58,687 nt of DNA from a virus: the IMG/VR virus record IMGVR_UViG_3300021957_000041, positions 1 through 58,687 of that record, one strand, 5' to 3'. The notes below the pieces were generated by a model, which did no database searches, was not told where the DNA came from, and saw nothing but the letters and a program-made list of their open reading frames with translations. The translations under genes were made by a program, and so were the position numbers. Positions 8,087 to 17,230 of the stretch are shown piece by piece (position 1 is the stretch's first letter; every line of letters starts with the position of its first letter).

Positions 8087-9241
8087 TTAAAAAGGTACTT
8101 CTTCATCGGCAGGTGTTAATAATTTTTGAAGAGTTTTGAACACATCAGATGGAGAATCCATAGATGCAGTTACAATTGTCTTCGGATCAAGTTCTCCACT
8201 TGATAACTTAGTTTGTATGTGAGGTAAAAACGTTGCCCAACTTCTTACTGCCTTGACTTCAGTTATACCAATTAAATTTGCATACTTTTGCATTGTTTTT
8301 AAATAATCTACACACAAATCATTATCAGAACCAAAATTCTCTCCGTCACTTAAATAGAACACATAAATGTTCCATTCATTTAAAGGAAATGCTTTTTCAA
8401 CAATGTCATTTACCAAATGAAAAGCACTACTAATTTGTGTTCCACCACCACTTTTATATTTGTAGAACTTTTCTTGATCTACTTCTTGTGCATGATGATC
8501 GTGAACAATATACTTTACTTGTGTTTCTTGATAAAATCTTTGTACCCAATTATCAAGATACCAACACAACTCACGAATTAATGCTCGTTTTTCTTCGTCC
8601 ATACTTGCAGAAATATCTGATACAAAGAATATAGCCGCATTTGTATCGGGTACTTCAACTGAACTCCAACTTCTGAATTCTTTATCATCTTTAATTGGAT
8701 AAAAGTTAGATAAATCTTCTGGATTGTAATCTTCTGATGAAATCAATCGTTTGAAAGCATTCTTGAGAGTTTTGCGTTTATGAAGCAAACTATTGTTTCC
8801 TACTTTGGCAATGCGATTCCACTTGATTTTTTCTTTGACCATTTCTCCATTTTCTTTAGGAAGCAAATTTGGCAATTGAAGTTCTTCACCGATCATATCA
8901 AAGTAAGCATCCATGCTAATTCCAACATCAATTTCGTGACCGTCTCCGTCTCCGTCTCCACCATCACCAGGTTGTCCACCTTGACCTTGACCCTGTGGTG
9001 GTCCGTCACCAACTTCATCTCCTACATCTGCTTCTCCGTTGCCGACACCACCTCCATCAGAAGGTTGTCCGTAACGAAAACTCGGAAGTTCTACGTGAGG
9101 AACCCGAACTACTACGAAGTCTTTTCCTCTTCGTGTAACTCGTTGACCACCTTTAATGTGTTTTTTGAGTTTTTCGTCAACATTTCCTTTGACGATATCT
9201 CTGTATTCACCGTGGTCTTCTCGTATTCTACGTGATGGCAT
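8087..9241 (-). CDS. DUF444 family protein (YhbH / YeaH type, von Willebrand-like)
   Basis: The 384-aa protein starts MPSRRIREDHGEYRDIVKGN and continues with RRGKDFVVVRVPHVELP, characteristic of DUF444. A Gly/Asp-rich linker (about residues 60-105) precedes the folded part. A MIDAS-like metal motif is visible in FFVSDISASMDEE (Asp-x-Ser-x-Ser), and later IYVFYLSDGENFG supports a von Willebrand A-like fold. In bacteria this protein is encoded between PrkA and SpoVR and is thought to act with the kinase, possibly as an adaptor or substrate; the precise role is not established. The gene follows prkA by 20 nt. There is no clear Shine-Dalgarno sequence before the ATG, so translation may be coupled. 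Confidence 0.92.
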   Translation of the reverse strand: MPSRRIREDHGEYRDIVKGNVDEKLKKHIKGGQRVTRRGKDFVVVRVPHVELPSFRYGQPSDGGGVGNGEADVGDEVGDGPPQGQGQGGQPGDGGDGDGDGHEIDVGISMDAYFDMIGEELQLPNLLPKENGEMVKEKIKWNRIAKVGNNSLLHKRKTLKNAFKRLISSEDYNPEDLSNFYPIKDDKEFRSWSSVEVPDTNAAIFFVSDISASMDEEKRALIRELCWYLDNWVQRFYQETQVKYIVHDHHAQEVDQEKFYKYKSGGGTQISSAFHLVNDIVEKAFPLNEWNIYVFYLSDGENFGSDNDLCVDYLKTMQKYANLIGITEVKAVRSWATFLPHIQTKLSSGELDPKTIVTASMDSPSDVFKTLQKLLTPADEEVPF

Positions 9242-9261
9242 AATGATGTATTCGTTGACTA

Positions 9262-11361
9262 TTAATCTTCGTCTTCGTCTGCATCACCTCTTGCAAAAAT
9301 ACTTCCAACATATGTAAGAACATCTGAAGCACTATCTTCATCGTATCCAAATGATGTAATCAATCGTTGCTTCAACGCATCGATCTTTTCAAGAAGTTCT
9401 TTGTCAACTACAGTTGCGGTATCTTGAGCAAGAGCAGATAACTTGATGCTATCCTTGGTATCTTCAAACAACTTCTTTTCAAGTGCTTTGTATAACTGCT
9501 CATTAGAGTCGTATTTGAACTCTTTGCCTTTAGCGGCAAGTCCACCCATGTAATTCATAATTTCTCTACGGAAATCGTCCTTCATGCCATTGGAAATGCC
9601 AATCTTTTCTTCTATACTACGCATAAGTTGTTCATTGGCAACTTCTTCTTTACCGGTAACTTGGTTAGTAACTTTTTCGTCTTGAATATACGCAACGATG
9701 TTATCTATGTAGTTGGTACAAGTTGCTTTTATTGCTTCCTCACTACTACTAAGTGCTTGTTGTACTTCTCGTTTAACAATTCTGTCATATTCTTTTTCAA
9801 CTGCTTCAAGTCGTTCAAACATATTCTTTTTATTATCTTCACTATTAAACCCACTATAACTTTTAAGTCCTTCACGAATTTGTGCAAACAACATGAATGG
9901 ATTTAAACTTTTAGCACCCATTCTTGGATTTACAATTGCATTAGAAAATTGATTCTGAATGAATCGTGCGGATACTCCACCATATAATCCTTCTTTTGGT
10001 GATTCCTCTTGCATTTCTTTTACGTGTTCGTCCGTGAAACCATGTACACTTTGACCATTGTAAAGTTTTGCTTTTTGAATGATACCCATATCTTGCTTGG
10101 AACTTTCTTCCAAACGACTTACAACTGCGAACAACGCAGCCAAATAAGTTGTATGAGGAGCAATGTGCTTATTTACAGTGTTTTTGTTATAGAAGTGATC
10201 ATAAATCTTCTTTTCTTCGTCAATCTTGAGAAGATAAGGAATATCAATTTTAATTGTTCTGTCACGAAGTGCTTCCATGAATTTGTTGTTGGTCAACTTT
10301 TCAAACTCAGCATTATTGGTGTGACCAAGAATAACTTCATCAATAGGTACTTGATTGAAACGACGTGGTTTAACACGATGTTCTTGGGTTGCACCAAGTA
10401 AATCATACAAGAACTCAGTTTGAAGTTTAAGAATTTCTTGAAACTCAATCAAACCACGATTAGATACGAGGAATTCTCCATCAAAATCGAATGCTCGTGG
10501 ATCACTTTCACTTCCGTACTCTGCCAACTTTCGGTAATTAATATCACCTGTAAGTTCAGTTGCATCTTGTGACTTTTCATCTTTTGGTTGGAATGTACCG
10601 ATACCAATACGATTCTTTTCAGAAAGAGTAACACGGCGAATTACGATATGGTCAAGCACCTTACGATAATCACCACCATGCATTTCCATTAATTGATTAT
10701 AGTAAAATTCATTAACAGGATTTAGTGCTCCGTCTAATTTAATTTTGTAATCGTCATCACTTCTTTTTGAATTTAATTTATTGATGATTTCACTACGAAT
10801 ATCATCAGGAAGAAGTTTTAATGGTTCTTCGTTCATTGGACATGGAACTAAAATTTCTTTTCCTGCTTTGTCAGATACTTTCCAACTGAATGAATATAAA
10901 GCACCTTCTTCAGTTTGAGTATAATGTTCTAGTCCTTTTTTAAGAGCAGTAACGATAGTAGACTTACTACTTCCAACGGGACCATGTAAAAGAATAACAC
11001 GACGTTCAGGACCATAGTGACGACTTGCACTTTTAAGAATGTCCATAAATTCCATTAAATTTTCTTCTAAACCATAAATGGAAATATCACCAAGACCTTC
11101 AAAGAACTTGTATTTAACGTGTTGTCGTTTGCAATATGTAAATTCGGATGTTCCGTGAGACATCACCATATCGTAAAGTCTTTGGTAGGAGTTTCTTGCG
11201 ATTTGCGGAGCTTCTTCCAACATCTCAATATAATCCCAAAATGTACCCGTCCAATTTAAAGACTCATAGGTGCTCACCGCATCATCGTTATCGGACCTAA
11301 TCAAGGATTCGAGGGTGCTTGCTCTTTCCTTATTTTCTTTTTGTCGTTTTTTATTTTCCAT
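9262..11361 (-). CDS. prkA: PrkA family serine protein kinase / AAA+ protein (YeaG type)
   Basis: Large AAA+ protein (699 aa from the chosen start) with Walker A LLHGPVGSSKSTIV near residue 130, which is the PrkA-specific form. The family pattern follows: an early YDMVMSHGTSEF-like segment, the conserved RPRVFDFDGEF-type region (here DPRAFDFDGEFLVSNRGLIEF), GHTNNAEFEKL and GGVSARFIQNQFSNAI. PrkA was described as a serine kinase acting in starvation and stress responses, and a protease activity has been reported for the Bacillus protein. Length is slightly above the usual 630-645 aa. The start at 11361 (MENKKRQ) is preferred over an ATG two codons earlier because AAGG then lies 8 nt upstream. 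First gene of the PrkA-DUF444-SpoVR-methyltransferase run. Confidence 0.93.
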   Translation of the reverse strand: MENKKRQKENKERASTLESLIRSDNDDAVSTYESLNWTGTFWDYIEMLEEAPQIARNSYQRLYDMVMSHGTSEFTYCKRQHVKYKFFEGLGDISIYGLEENLMEFMDILKSASRHYGPERRVILLHGPVGSSKSTIVTALKKGLEHYTQTEEGALYSFSWKVSDKAGKEILVPCPMNEEPLKLLPDDIRSEIINKLNSKRSDDDYKIKLDGALNPVNEFYYNQLMEMHGGDYRKVLDHIVIRRVTLSEKNRIGIGTFQPKDEKSQDATELTGDINYRKLAEYGSESDPRAFDFDGEFLVSNRGLIEFQEILKLQTEFLYDLLGATQEHRVKPRRFNQVPIDEVILGHTNNAEFEKLTNNKFMEALRDRTIKIDIPYLLKIDEEKKIYDHFYNKNTVNKHIAPHTTYLAALFAVVSRLEESSKQDMGIIQKAKLYNGQSVHGFTDEHVKEMQEESPKEGLYGGVSARFIQNQFSNAIVNPRMGAKSLNPFMLFAQIREGLKSYSGFNSEDNKKNMFERLEAVEKEYDRIVKREVQQALSSSEEAIKATCTNYIDNIVAYIQDEKVTNQVTGKEEVANEQLMRSIEEKIGISNGMKDDFRREIMNYMGGLAAKGKEFKYDSNEQLYKALEKKLFEDTKDSIKLSALAQDTATVVDKELLEKIDALKQRLITSFGYDEDSASDVLTYVGSIFARGDADEDED

Positions 11362-11405
11362 AACCATTACCTTATTTTATTTTTAATTAGTAGTCAACTT
11401 ATTTT

Positions 11406-11801
11406 TTAAACTTTTTTAATATTATACAGACGAGTGCTAACTTCTCTGTAAGAATCTCCGTCAACTAGCAGTATTTTGTTTTTGTATAAGTTCCAGTCAA
11501 TAACAAACTTGTTATCAAGTACACCGTTATTCAATTTTCTTATTAATGCGTTCAATGAGTTAATTGTATATAATGTGTTGGAATCTTTTTTTCTATGTAC
11601 ACTTATTGTATTTTTGTAGAAATTGTTAGAATTTAGAGTATCTTGATTTATGTTGTAAGTCAACATTAAACTATTTAAATCATCTATATCTTGTAAAATA
11701 AAAATTTTATCAAAAACTATATCGTAATACTTTTTTACTGCGTTTAATTCTGCATCATACGATTGCATATCGGTGAATGTACAAAGTAGTTTAGTTCTCA
11801 T
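11406..11801 (-). CDS. Unknown 131-aa phage protein
   Basis: Begins MRTKLLCTFTDMQSYDAELN. I do not recognise the family. It reads as a compact alpha/beta protein: a beta strand at the start (KLLCTF), amphipathic helices (AVKKYYDIVFDKIFIL), and a C-terminal basic segment. One cysteine, no signal peptide or membrane segment. It has a good ribosome site (AAAAGG about 9 nt before the ATG) and a close variant of the recurrent promoter box 19 nt upstream (11821-11829), so it is probably expressed on its own from a short leader. It sits between the family A polymerase and prkA. Confidence 0.75.
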   Translation of the reverse strand: MRTKLLCTFTDMQSYDAELNAVKKYYDIVFDKIFILQDIDDLNSLMLTYNINQDTLNSNNFYKNTISVHRKKDSNTLYTINSLNALIRKLNNGVLDNKFVIDWNLYKNKILLVDGDSYREVSTRLYNIKKV

Positions 11802-11819
11802 AAGATATAACCTTTTGTG

Positions 11820-11829
11820 TATAAATATC
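11820..11829 (-). promoter_or_regulatory. Late-type promoter box variant before the 131-aa gene
   Basis: Coding-strand GATATTTATA; one mismatch to the recurrent nonamer TATATTTAT. An AAAAGG ribosome site lies between it and the ATG at 11801. Confidence 0.4.
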
Positions 11830-11847
11830 TTATCGTCATTCTAAAAT

Positions 11848-13134
11848 TTAAATTTGCTTCATGTCTCCGTATGTTTTTCCGATATATGTTCTAACAGGAT
11901 ATTCGTTATTTGATGTAATAATTGGTTGTAGTTCTTTAATAATTTCAAATTCACTTTTGTGCATATCAAATAAAAACGCATCGTATGTGTATAATATCAT
12001 GCTCGATTTACGATTTTGCATAAACTTATTTATTTTCAAAATAACTTCGCAATTTTTTTCAGTTTCCGCTGACTGCAATAAATAATTGAATACTTTATAT
12101 GAATTTATTTTATCACCAAAAAACATAGATGCAATTTTTCGTTTATAGTACCATGTTTCAACATATTGATTTTTTTGGTAATAACTCCATACAAAATCTA
12201 CATACTCAGCAATTGCTTTCATAAAAGGAACATTTTGTTTTATATCATCACTTATTCCACCATAAATTAAGTTAAAAGTCACTTTCTTGGAAAACTCATA
12301 TTCTTCTTCGGTTAGTGTATCTTTTCCGTGATAATATTTTCCTAGATATTCATGTAAAGATGTAGAAGGTAAATCATACTTTAAATAATTACCCAATAAA
12401 CGCAGGTGATAACTTTCATAATCTACCATCACCAACAAACCATCTTCTCTGAATCTGCTTGTGAAACAATCACGTTGCCCAGTCTTTTTATTGAGTGCAG
12501 CGAAATTAACATTTCCAAATGCATTACTCGGACGACCTGTCGGAGTCATCATATTATATTGACTATAAACTAAATTATTTTCATCTACTAAATTAGTATC
12601 ACCCAAATTAAAGTTTGAAACAAACAATCCATTTTTTTCTATTCCATGCAATGCCGATGAAAAATCTCGTTCATATTCAAGTAAGTTGGAATCTAATTTT
12701 AAGTTTTCAACAGAACTGCACAATTCTTTGAAATGCTTTAATAATACCATTATAGGAACTGATCTTAAATCTTTCAATCTACTATGATTATATTCGTTGT
12801 TTAATTCAGTTTTATTTGACAGATACGAACACACCAATGCATCGGTTGAATTTTCAAATGTGTTCACATGATATTGAATTTTTTTTCTATCAAATATTAT
12901 TTTATTGCCCAATGTCTTGAATATCATGTTTAAATATTCCGATGGAATGTTCATAGAATCAGGATGATTAAATGAAATTACATAGAATTCCTTTTTAACA
13001 TTAACAAACAACGCAAGTGGTTTATTCTCGTGTGAATGTAAATTCGGATATGTGTAATACAAATTCAAAATACTTGAATTACAATCAAGCAACGAAAGAA
13101 GTTCTTTTGCTTCGTTGGGACTTTCTATAAACAT
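11848..13134 (-). CDS. Divergent family A (Pol I-like) DNA polymerase
   Basis: Likely the phage replicative polymerase, 428 aa, much shorter than bacterial Pol I. Motif A is VDYESYHLRLLGNY (canonical DYSQIELR), with His at the usual steric-gate Glu. Motif B is KKVTFNLIYGG (canonical KxxxFGxxYG), keeping Lys, Phe and Tyr. Motif C is LYTYDAFLFD, keeping the catalytic Asp but not the usual HDE. An O-helix-like region and the GRPSNAFGNVNFAAL template-grip segment precede motif A. The first 150 residues resemble a 3'-5' exonuclease scaffold without its Asp/Glu ligands. A separate proofreading exonuclease may exist outside the window, as reported for the split RM378 polymerase (recalled). Its place next to the baseplate genes is unusual. 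Confidence 0.82.
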   Translation of the reverse strand: MFIESPNEAKELLSLLDCNSSILNLYYTYPNLHSHENKPLALFVNVKKEFYVISFNHPDSMNIPSEYLNMIFKTLGNKIIFDRKKIQYHVNTFENSTDALVCSYLSNKTELNNEYNHSRLKDLRSVPIMVLLKHFKELCSSVENLKLDSNLLEYERDFSSALHGIEKNGLFVSNFNLGDTNLVDENNLVYSQYNMMTPTGRPSNAFGNVNFAALNKKTGQRDCFTSRFREDGLLVMVDYESYHLRLLGNYLKYDLPSTSLHEYLGKYYHGKDTLTEEEYEFSKKVTFNLIYGGISDDIKQNVPFMKAIAEYVDFVWSYYQKNQYVETWYYKRKIASMFFGDKINSYKVFNYLLQSAETEKNCEVILKINKFMQNRKSSMILYTYDAFLFDMHKSEFEIIKELQPIITSNNEYPVRTYIGKTYGDMKQI

Positions 13135-13148
13135 ATAATAATATTATA

Positions 13149-13574
13149 TTATATATCTTTGTAAAATTCAAGTGGATTATTCAAGACCAAGTTTATATTA
13201 TTGATTGTCTTTTTAGCACGTGCGGTTGAATCTTTATTAAAATCACGAACTCCAACTATAGGACCATCGGAACTGTCAGTTGTCTCGGTGTTTCCTTTTA
13301 TTTTCCACAATACTCCGATGCAAGTATAAAAAGGATTTTTTTGCAAAGAGTTAAACTGAACACTATCAACTTCATAAACAGTTGCAGTTGCTGAATTTGA
13401 TTTTTGTGCAAAGTATCTTACCATTACTTCGTTGCTATAATCAATTTCGTCTTCACTTGGTTTTTTATACTTTGGATTTAAAAACATATACCCAGATTCT
13501 CTTTTTCCACGATGTTTTGATAAAACCTTATAGAAATTGTTCATGTATATATTTTCGTGTTCTTCGTATTTCAT
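13149..13574 (-). CDS. Unknown 141-aa protein following the baseplate hub
   Basis: Starts MKYEEHENIYMNNFYKVLSK. It begins 2 nt after the stop of the 1217-aa hub gene, so it is surely cotranslated with baseplate genes and may be a baseplate or hub accessory protein. The body holds beta-rich stretches (ATVYEVDSVQFNSL, YTCIGVLWKIKG) and the end is helical (KKTINNINLVLNNPLEFYKDI). There is no signal sequence or recognisable enzyme motif. The family is unknown to me and the role is inferred only from position. Confidence 0.72.
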   Translation of the reverse strand: MKYEEHENIYMNNFYKVLSKHRGKRESGYMFLNPKYKKPSEDEIDYSNEVMVRYFAQKSNSATATVYEVDSVQFNSLQKNPFYTCIGVLWKIKGNTETTDSSDGPIVGVRDFNKDSTARAKKTINNINLVLNNPLEFYKDI

Positions 13575-13576
13575 TT

Positions 13577-16500
13577 TTAATCTGCTCCAGGATAATAATG
13601 AGATTCAATTGTAGTTGACCAATCTCCGTCTCCAATTGAGTGCTTGATTCCAGTTATAGCAAAAATCCCCTTTTCAAAGTATCTTTTTGGAATTCCGGCA
13701 CAATTAAATGTATCGTATAAACGCAAACCTTCAACTCCATCTATTTTCATTGTAAGTTCAACTCCAGGTAAGGGCATATTATTAATAATATTATTTTTTG
13801 GACTTGGATCGAGTTCACAAAAGTCTTTCATTCTATTTCTATCAATATCAACAAGTTCAATGTTTATTTCATAATCATTTTTATCTGTACCATAACCATC
13901 ATCATGTATTTTAACATTTGCTCTGGATACAGACATTTTTTGACTCATATTATTATTTGATTTATATGTTAATATATCTTGTTTATCTAAATACTCTTCA
14001 CTTAAATTATTTTGTTTTATATATTTTGCAATTTTTGGGTCTAAATGCTCAGAGTTTTCCGAATCAAAGTCATCACCATGTTTTTCTTTTGCATTGTGAT
14101 ATGCTTGCAAAGCAGATGGATGTAAAGACGTTTCTTGTCCAGGAAGTTCTTCTAAATGGACTTCATATGGAAAATCCATTTCTTCTTCAATTTCATATCC
14201 GTCTCCAGTCCAATCAGGATCTTTGTATGTAGGATTCCATGTAATTGACACAATCTTATAATTTTTATCATCATCTGGCCAATCTTGTTGGTATGGTTCT
14301 TTCCACACATCATTCAACCCACTCGTATAAGTTCCAAAATGTATTACCTTGCCTACTAAATGTAAAGTTGGTCTTTTTTTCACTCTTTCACGATCCATGT
14401 CGTCATTTACCAGGTCACCACTATGCTTCCAGACCCTATCGTTAGTTGAACCCTCTTTACCTTCACTTTTCGCAACTTTATTTACAAAATCATAATCTGC
14501 TTTAATTTGAAATGTCCGTTTGCGTTTAATATCACCGGGACCAACTGCACTTCCATAACTCTTTTTTTTCTTTTGCTTTTTAGCAGAACCAGTTTTTAAA
14601 CTAGATTCATTTTTATTTTTATCTTTTTTGATATTATCTATATTTTTCTCTCGGTCTGCTTCACTATCTGCTTTTAAAGTTTTTTTCTTTCCATCTTTAT
14701 CTGTGTATGAAATATCCCACTGACCAAGGTCTTCGTCTACTGGATACGAAGGAAACGAAGCAGATGTTGCATCTACTCCGAAAAATTTACTTGAAGCAGT
14801 AACAATATATTTTTCAGGATCTTCTATGTTAGTGGGATGTTTATCAACATCTTTTAAATTTGCCACCGCACCTTCCAATGGATTTTTTGCTCCTTTTAAA
14901 ATTAAGTCATGGTCTTCTTTTGCAAAAAAACCATTCTTTTTATCCAAGTTACCAAATACTATCATAGATGCCATTTCAGATGTTGGTTCTACACTTAAAT
15001 CAAGTTCTCTTACCATACTATCCCCACGGTGAGACGGAAATACCCACGCATCTAATTTTTGTTGACCAACGGTTTCTGATCCAGAGAAATTTTGATCTAC
15101 CAATGCCAATGCAATATTAGATGAAGTATGAATATCTCTTCCAATTATGGCAAATTTCCATATATTACCCGCAGCCGCAGATACCTTTCGCATAATATCA
15201 AGTAATATTGCAGACGCATTTTCACCGTGATTGAATGAGTCCGTGATTACATCCAAATTGACATATAAATCTTCAATCCGTCCTGAGTAACCCATTGTGT
15301 TTCCAGTGATTCCGGGACCCTCTTCTGTATCCGATGCGAAGTCTGGAAAAGGACGAACGCAATCGTTTGCTTCTACCCATGCTTGACTAAGACGATCTAT
15401 TTTTTTCTGCCCATGTGACAATGCAACTGCTTCTTTTAAATTTAGATCAAATTTATTGGAAATCGCAGGATGTTGTAAATTGTATCCCGAAGTTGCTTTT
15501 ACCGAAAGTATTTGGTACAAATCGTCTCTTGGACTCATTTTTAGTGCTTCGTCTACCGTTGCAGGTGGACTTTTTCCGGGATTCATTGCTTTTACAATAT
15601 CTATAAATGCCCGTGAAGTATCTTTATAACATTGCTTTGATCCTCCAGCTTCACCTTTTTTCAAAACAGAATATCCTGATGGTCTTGATGAATGTGCTCC
15701 TGCGGATTTTGTTTTGGCAATGGTTGAACCATTAAATGTTTCGGTATTCCATCTAGGTGCTACTGAATTTGGTATTAATAAAACACTTCCATCCACCGAT
15801 TTTATATTTGGATGAGCAACACATCTGCATCCATAGACCGTGAAGTGTGATATATGTGCATTGGTCTGCTCTGACCTCCTCGCAAAAAACATATTAAATA
15901 TATCAATCAAATATCCAACTGTTATGTAAGTTCCTCCGTTTGCATTTGATTTTCCAGCCATAAAAGGTTTTGAAGAATCATACATATTGAAACTAAAATA
16001 ACGACCTCGTGCAAGTTTATATGCTTCTTCTTCGGCTGCTTTTACAGCTTTATCATCCGCACTACCACGAATCTCCTCTTTTAGTTTTTGATCCGTTGGA
16101 GACAATCCTTCGTTCATGGTTGAACCTATATCATACTTACCCAAAAGTGAACGTCTTAATGTTTTATTAACGAAGGTTTTAATATCAGTAAACTTAGAAT
16201 CTTCTTTTTGTTTATCAACCGCACCCGATGCCATGATTTGCTGGCCAACTTCTGACATACAAGAAATTTGTATAGAGCAATCATAACCACCATCATCTCT
16301 CATACTATAATTAAAGTTTGTAATCAATCCCATCGCAAATCCATAATTACCACACCCTCTACGAATATGTTCAGATGCAGGTGATGGATTTGGAAGTACA
16401 TCATTTTTAAAATTTGATTTTTCATTATTCCACAAACGATGAACTTCCCAATATTCATCGGCACATCTTGTAATAAGAGCATCCCTTGGAAATGTATTCC

Positions 16501-17230
16501 ACCCCCATTCAACTATTGCAGTCATTCCTGGTTGAAAAAAGTAAGGTTGTAAATAATCTAGTTGGTCTTGACTCCAACACGTAAAATTAACTGTTGTTTT
16601 TCTAAAGTTTTTACCAGGTTCGATATCTTCGGATTCTATGCTTGTTATTCCAGGTGATGGTCTAAATTTGTAACTTTTTTCATCTATTTCATGTCGTCTT
16701 GGTTGTTTACTTAAATCATATCCCAATAAAGTTTTTGCTTCACCTCCACCACCATTTACTCCGTCACCAGGATCAAATCCATATGTATCGTGGAAATTTC
16801 CATTGCCACCAAGAACAAAACCTTGAAAATCCTTATCAGGATCATCGGAGTCTTGTACTATTGCACTTGATACTACAGTACCCCATGCAGTTTTAGGTCC
16901 TTTGTATATTTTTTGATCCCACTCTGCTAAGTGCTCTGCATTTTGTGACGCAACTGCGTCATATCCAAATTGATCCGAATAAGCATTGTATTGAGTTGAT
17001 TCACCGGCCGCATAATTTTCTGCACCAGGTGTAAGATGTGTATATTGTAATCCGAAATTTCTCCAACGATTTAAAAACTCCTCACGAACCCACTTACGAA
17101 TTTGATTCCGTGCGGGAAATTGCAAATCGTCTTCTACACACCAATCTTTTTCCGCAAACGCATCAAGTGGTTGACCGTGTACATTTGAACCATGTAATTG
17201 TTCGTCCGCAGATTTAGGTGCTTTTGCCAT
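13577..17230 (-). CDS. Baseplate hub protein (gp27-like role), 1217 aa
   Basis: Large tail protein. Near residue 207 it has NFRKTTVNFTCWSQDQLDYL and FFQPGMTAIVEWGWNTFPRD, a segment seen in phage baseplate hub proteins of contractile tails. Further on, GLITNFNYSMRDDGGYDCSI has the beta-layer look of hub domains. The C-terminal 110 residues (KIDGVEGLRLYDTFNCAGIP, IFAITGIKHSIGDGDWSTTI) match the gp27/gpD-type hub end. A Lys-rich, low-complexity stretch lies around residues 860-920. At 1217 aa it is about three times T4 gp27, so extra domains, perhaps including spike or lysozyme-replacement functions, could be fused, but I see no lysozyme motif. Its ATG overlaps the stop of the upstream LysM gene by 1 nt. 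Confidence 0.75.
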   Translation of the reverse strand: MAKAPKSADEQLHGSNVHGQPLDAFAEKDWCVEDDLQFPARNQIRKWVREEFLNRWRNFGLQYTHLTPGAENYAAGESTQYNAYSDQFGYDAVASQNAEHLAEWDQKIYKGPKTAWGTVVSSAIVQDSDDPDKDFQGFVLGGNGNFHDTYGFDPGDGVNGGGGEAKTLLGYDLSKQPRRHEIDEKSYKFRPSPGITSIESEDIEPGKNFRKTTVNFTCWSQDQLDYLQPYFFQPGMTAIVEWGWNTFPRDALITRCADEYWEVHRLWNNEKSNFKNDVLPNPSPASEHIRRGCGNYGFAMGLITNFNYSMRDDGGYDCSIQISCMSEVGQQIMASGAVDKQKEDSKFTDIKTFVNKTLRRSLLGKYDIGSTMNEGLSPTDQKLKEEIRGSADDKAVKAAEEEAYKLARGRYFSFNMYDSSKPFMAGKSNANGGTYITVGYLIDIFNMFFARRSEQTNAHISHFTVYGCRCVAHPNIKSVDGSVLLIPNSVAPRWNTETFNGSTIAKTKSAGAHSSRPSGYSVLKKGEAGGSKQCYKDTSRAFIDIVKAMNPGKSPPATVDEALKMSPRDDLYQILSVKATSGYNLQHPAISNKFDLNLKEAVALSHGQKKIDRLSQAWVEANDCVRPFPDFASDTEEGPGITGNTMGYSGRIEDLYVNLDVITDSFNHGENASAILLDIMRKVSAAAGNIWKFAIIGRDIHTSSNIALALVDQNFSGSETVGQQKLDAWVFPSHRGDSMVRELDLSVEPTSEMASMIVFGNLDKKNGFFAKEDHDLILKGAKNPLEGAVANLKDVDKHPTNIEDPEKYIVTASSKFFGVDATSASFPSYPVDEDLGQWDISYTDKDGKKKTLKADSEADREKNIDNIKKDKNKNESSLKTGSAKKQKKKKSYGSAVGPGDIKRKRTFQIKADYDFVNKVAKSEGKEGSTNDRVWKHSGDLVNDDMDRERVKKRPTLHLVGKVIHFGTYTSGLNDVWKEPYQQDWPDDDKNYKIVSITWNPTYKDPDWTGDGYEIEEEMDFPYEVHLEELPGQETSLHPSALQAYHNAKEKHGDDFDSENSEHLDPKIAKYIKQNNLSEEYLDKQDILTYKSNNNMSQKMSVSRANVKIHDDGYGTDKNDYEINIELVDIDRNRMKDFCELDPSPKNNIINNMPLPGVELTMKIDGVEGLRLYDTFNCAGIPKRYFEKGIFAITGIKHSIGDGDWSTTIESHYYPGAD

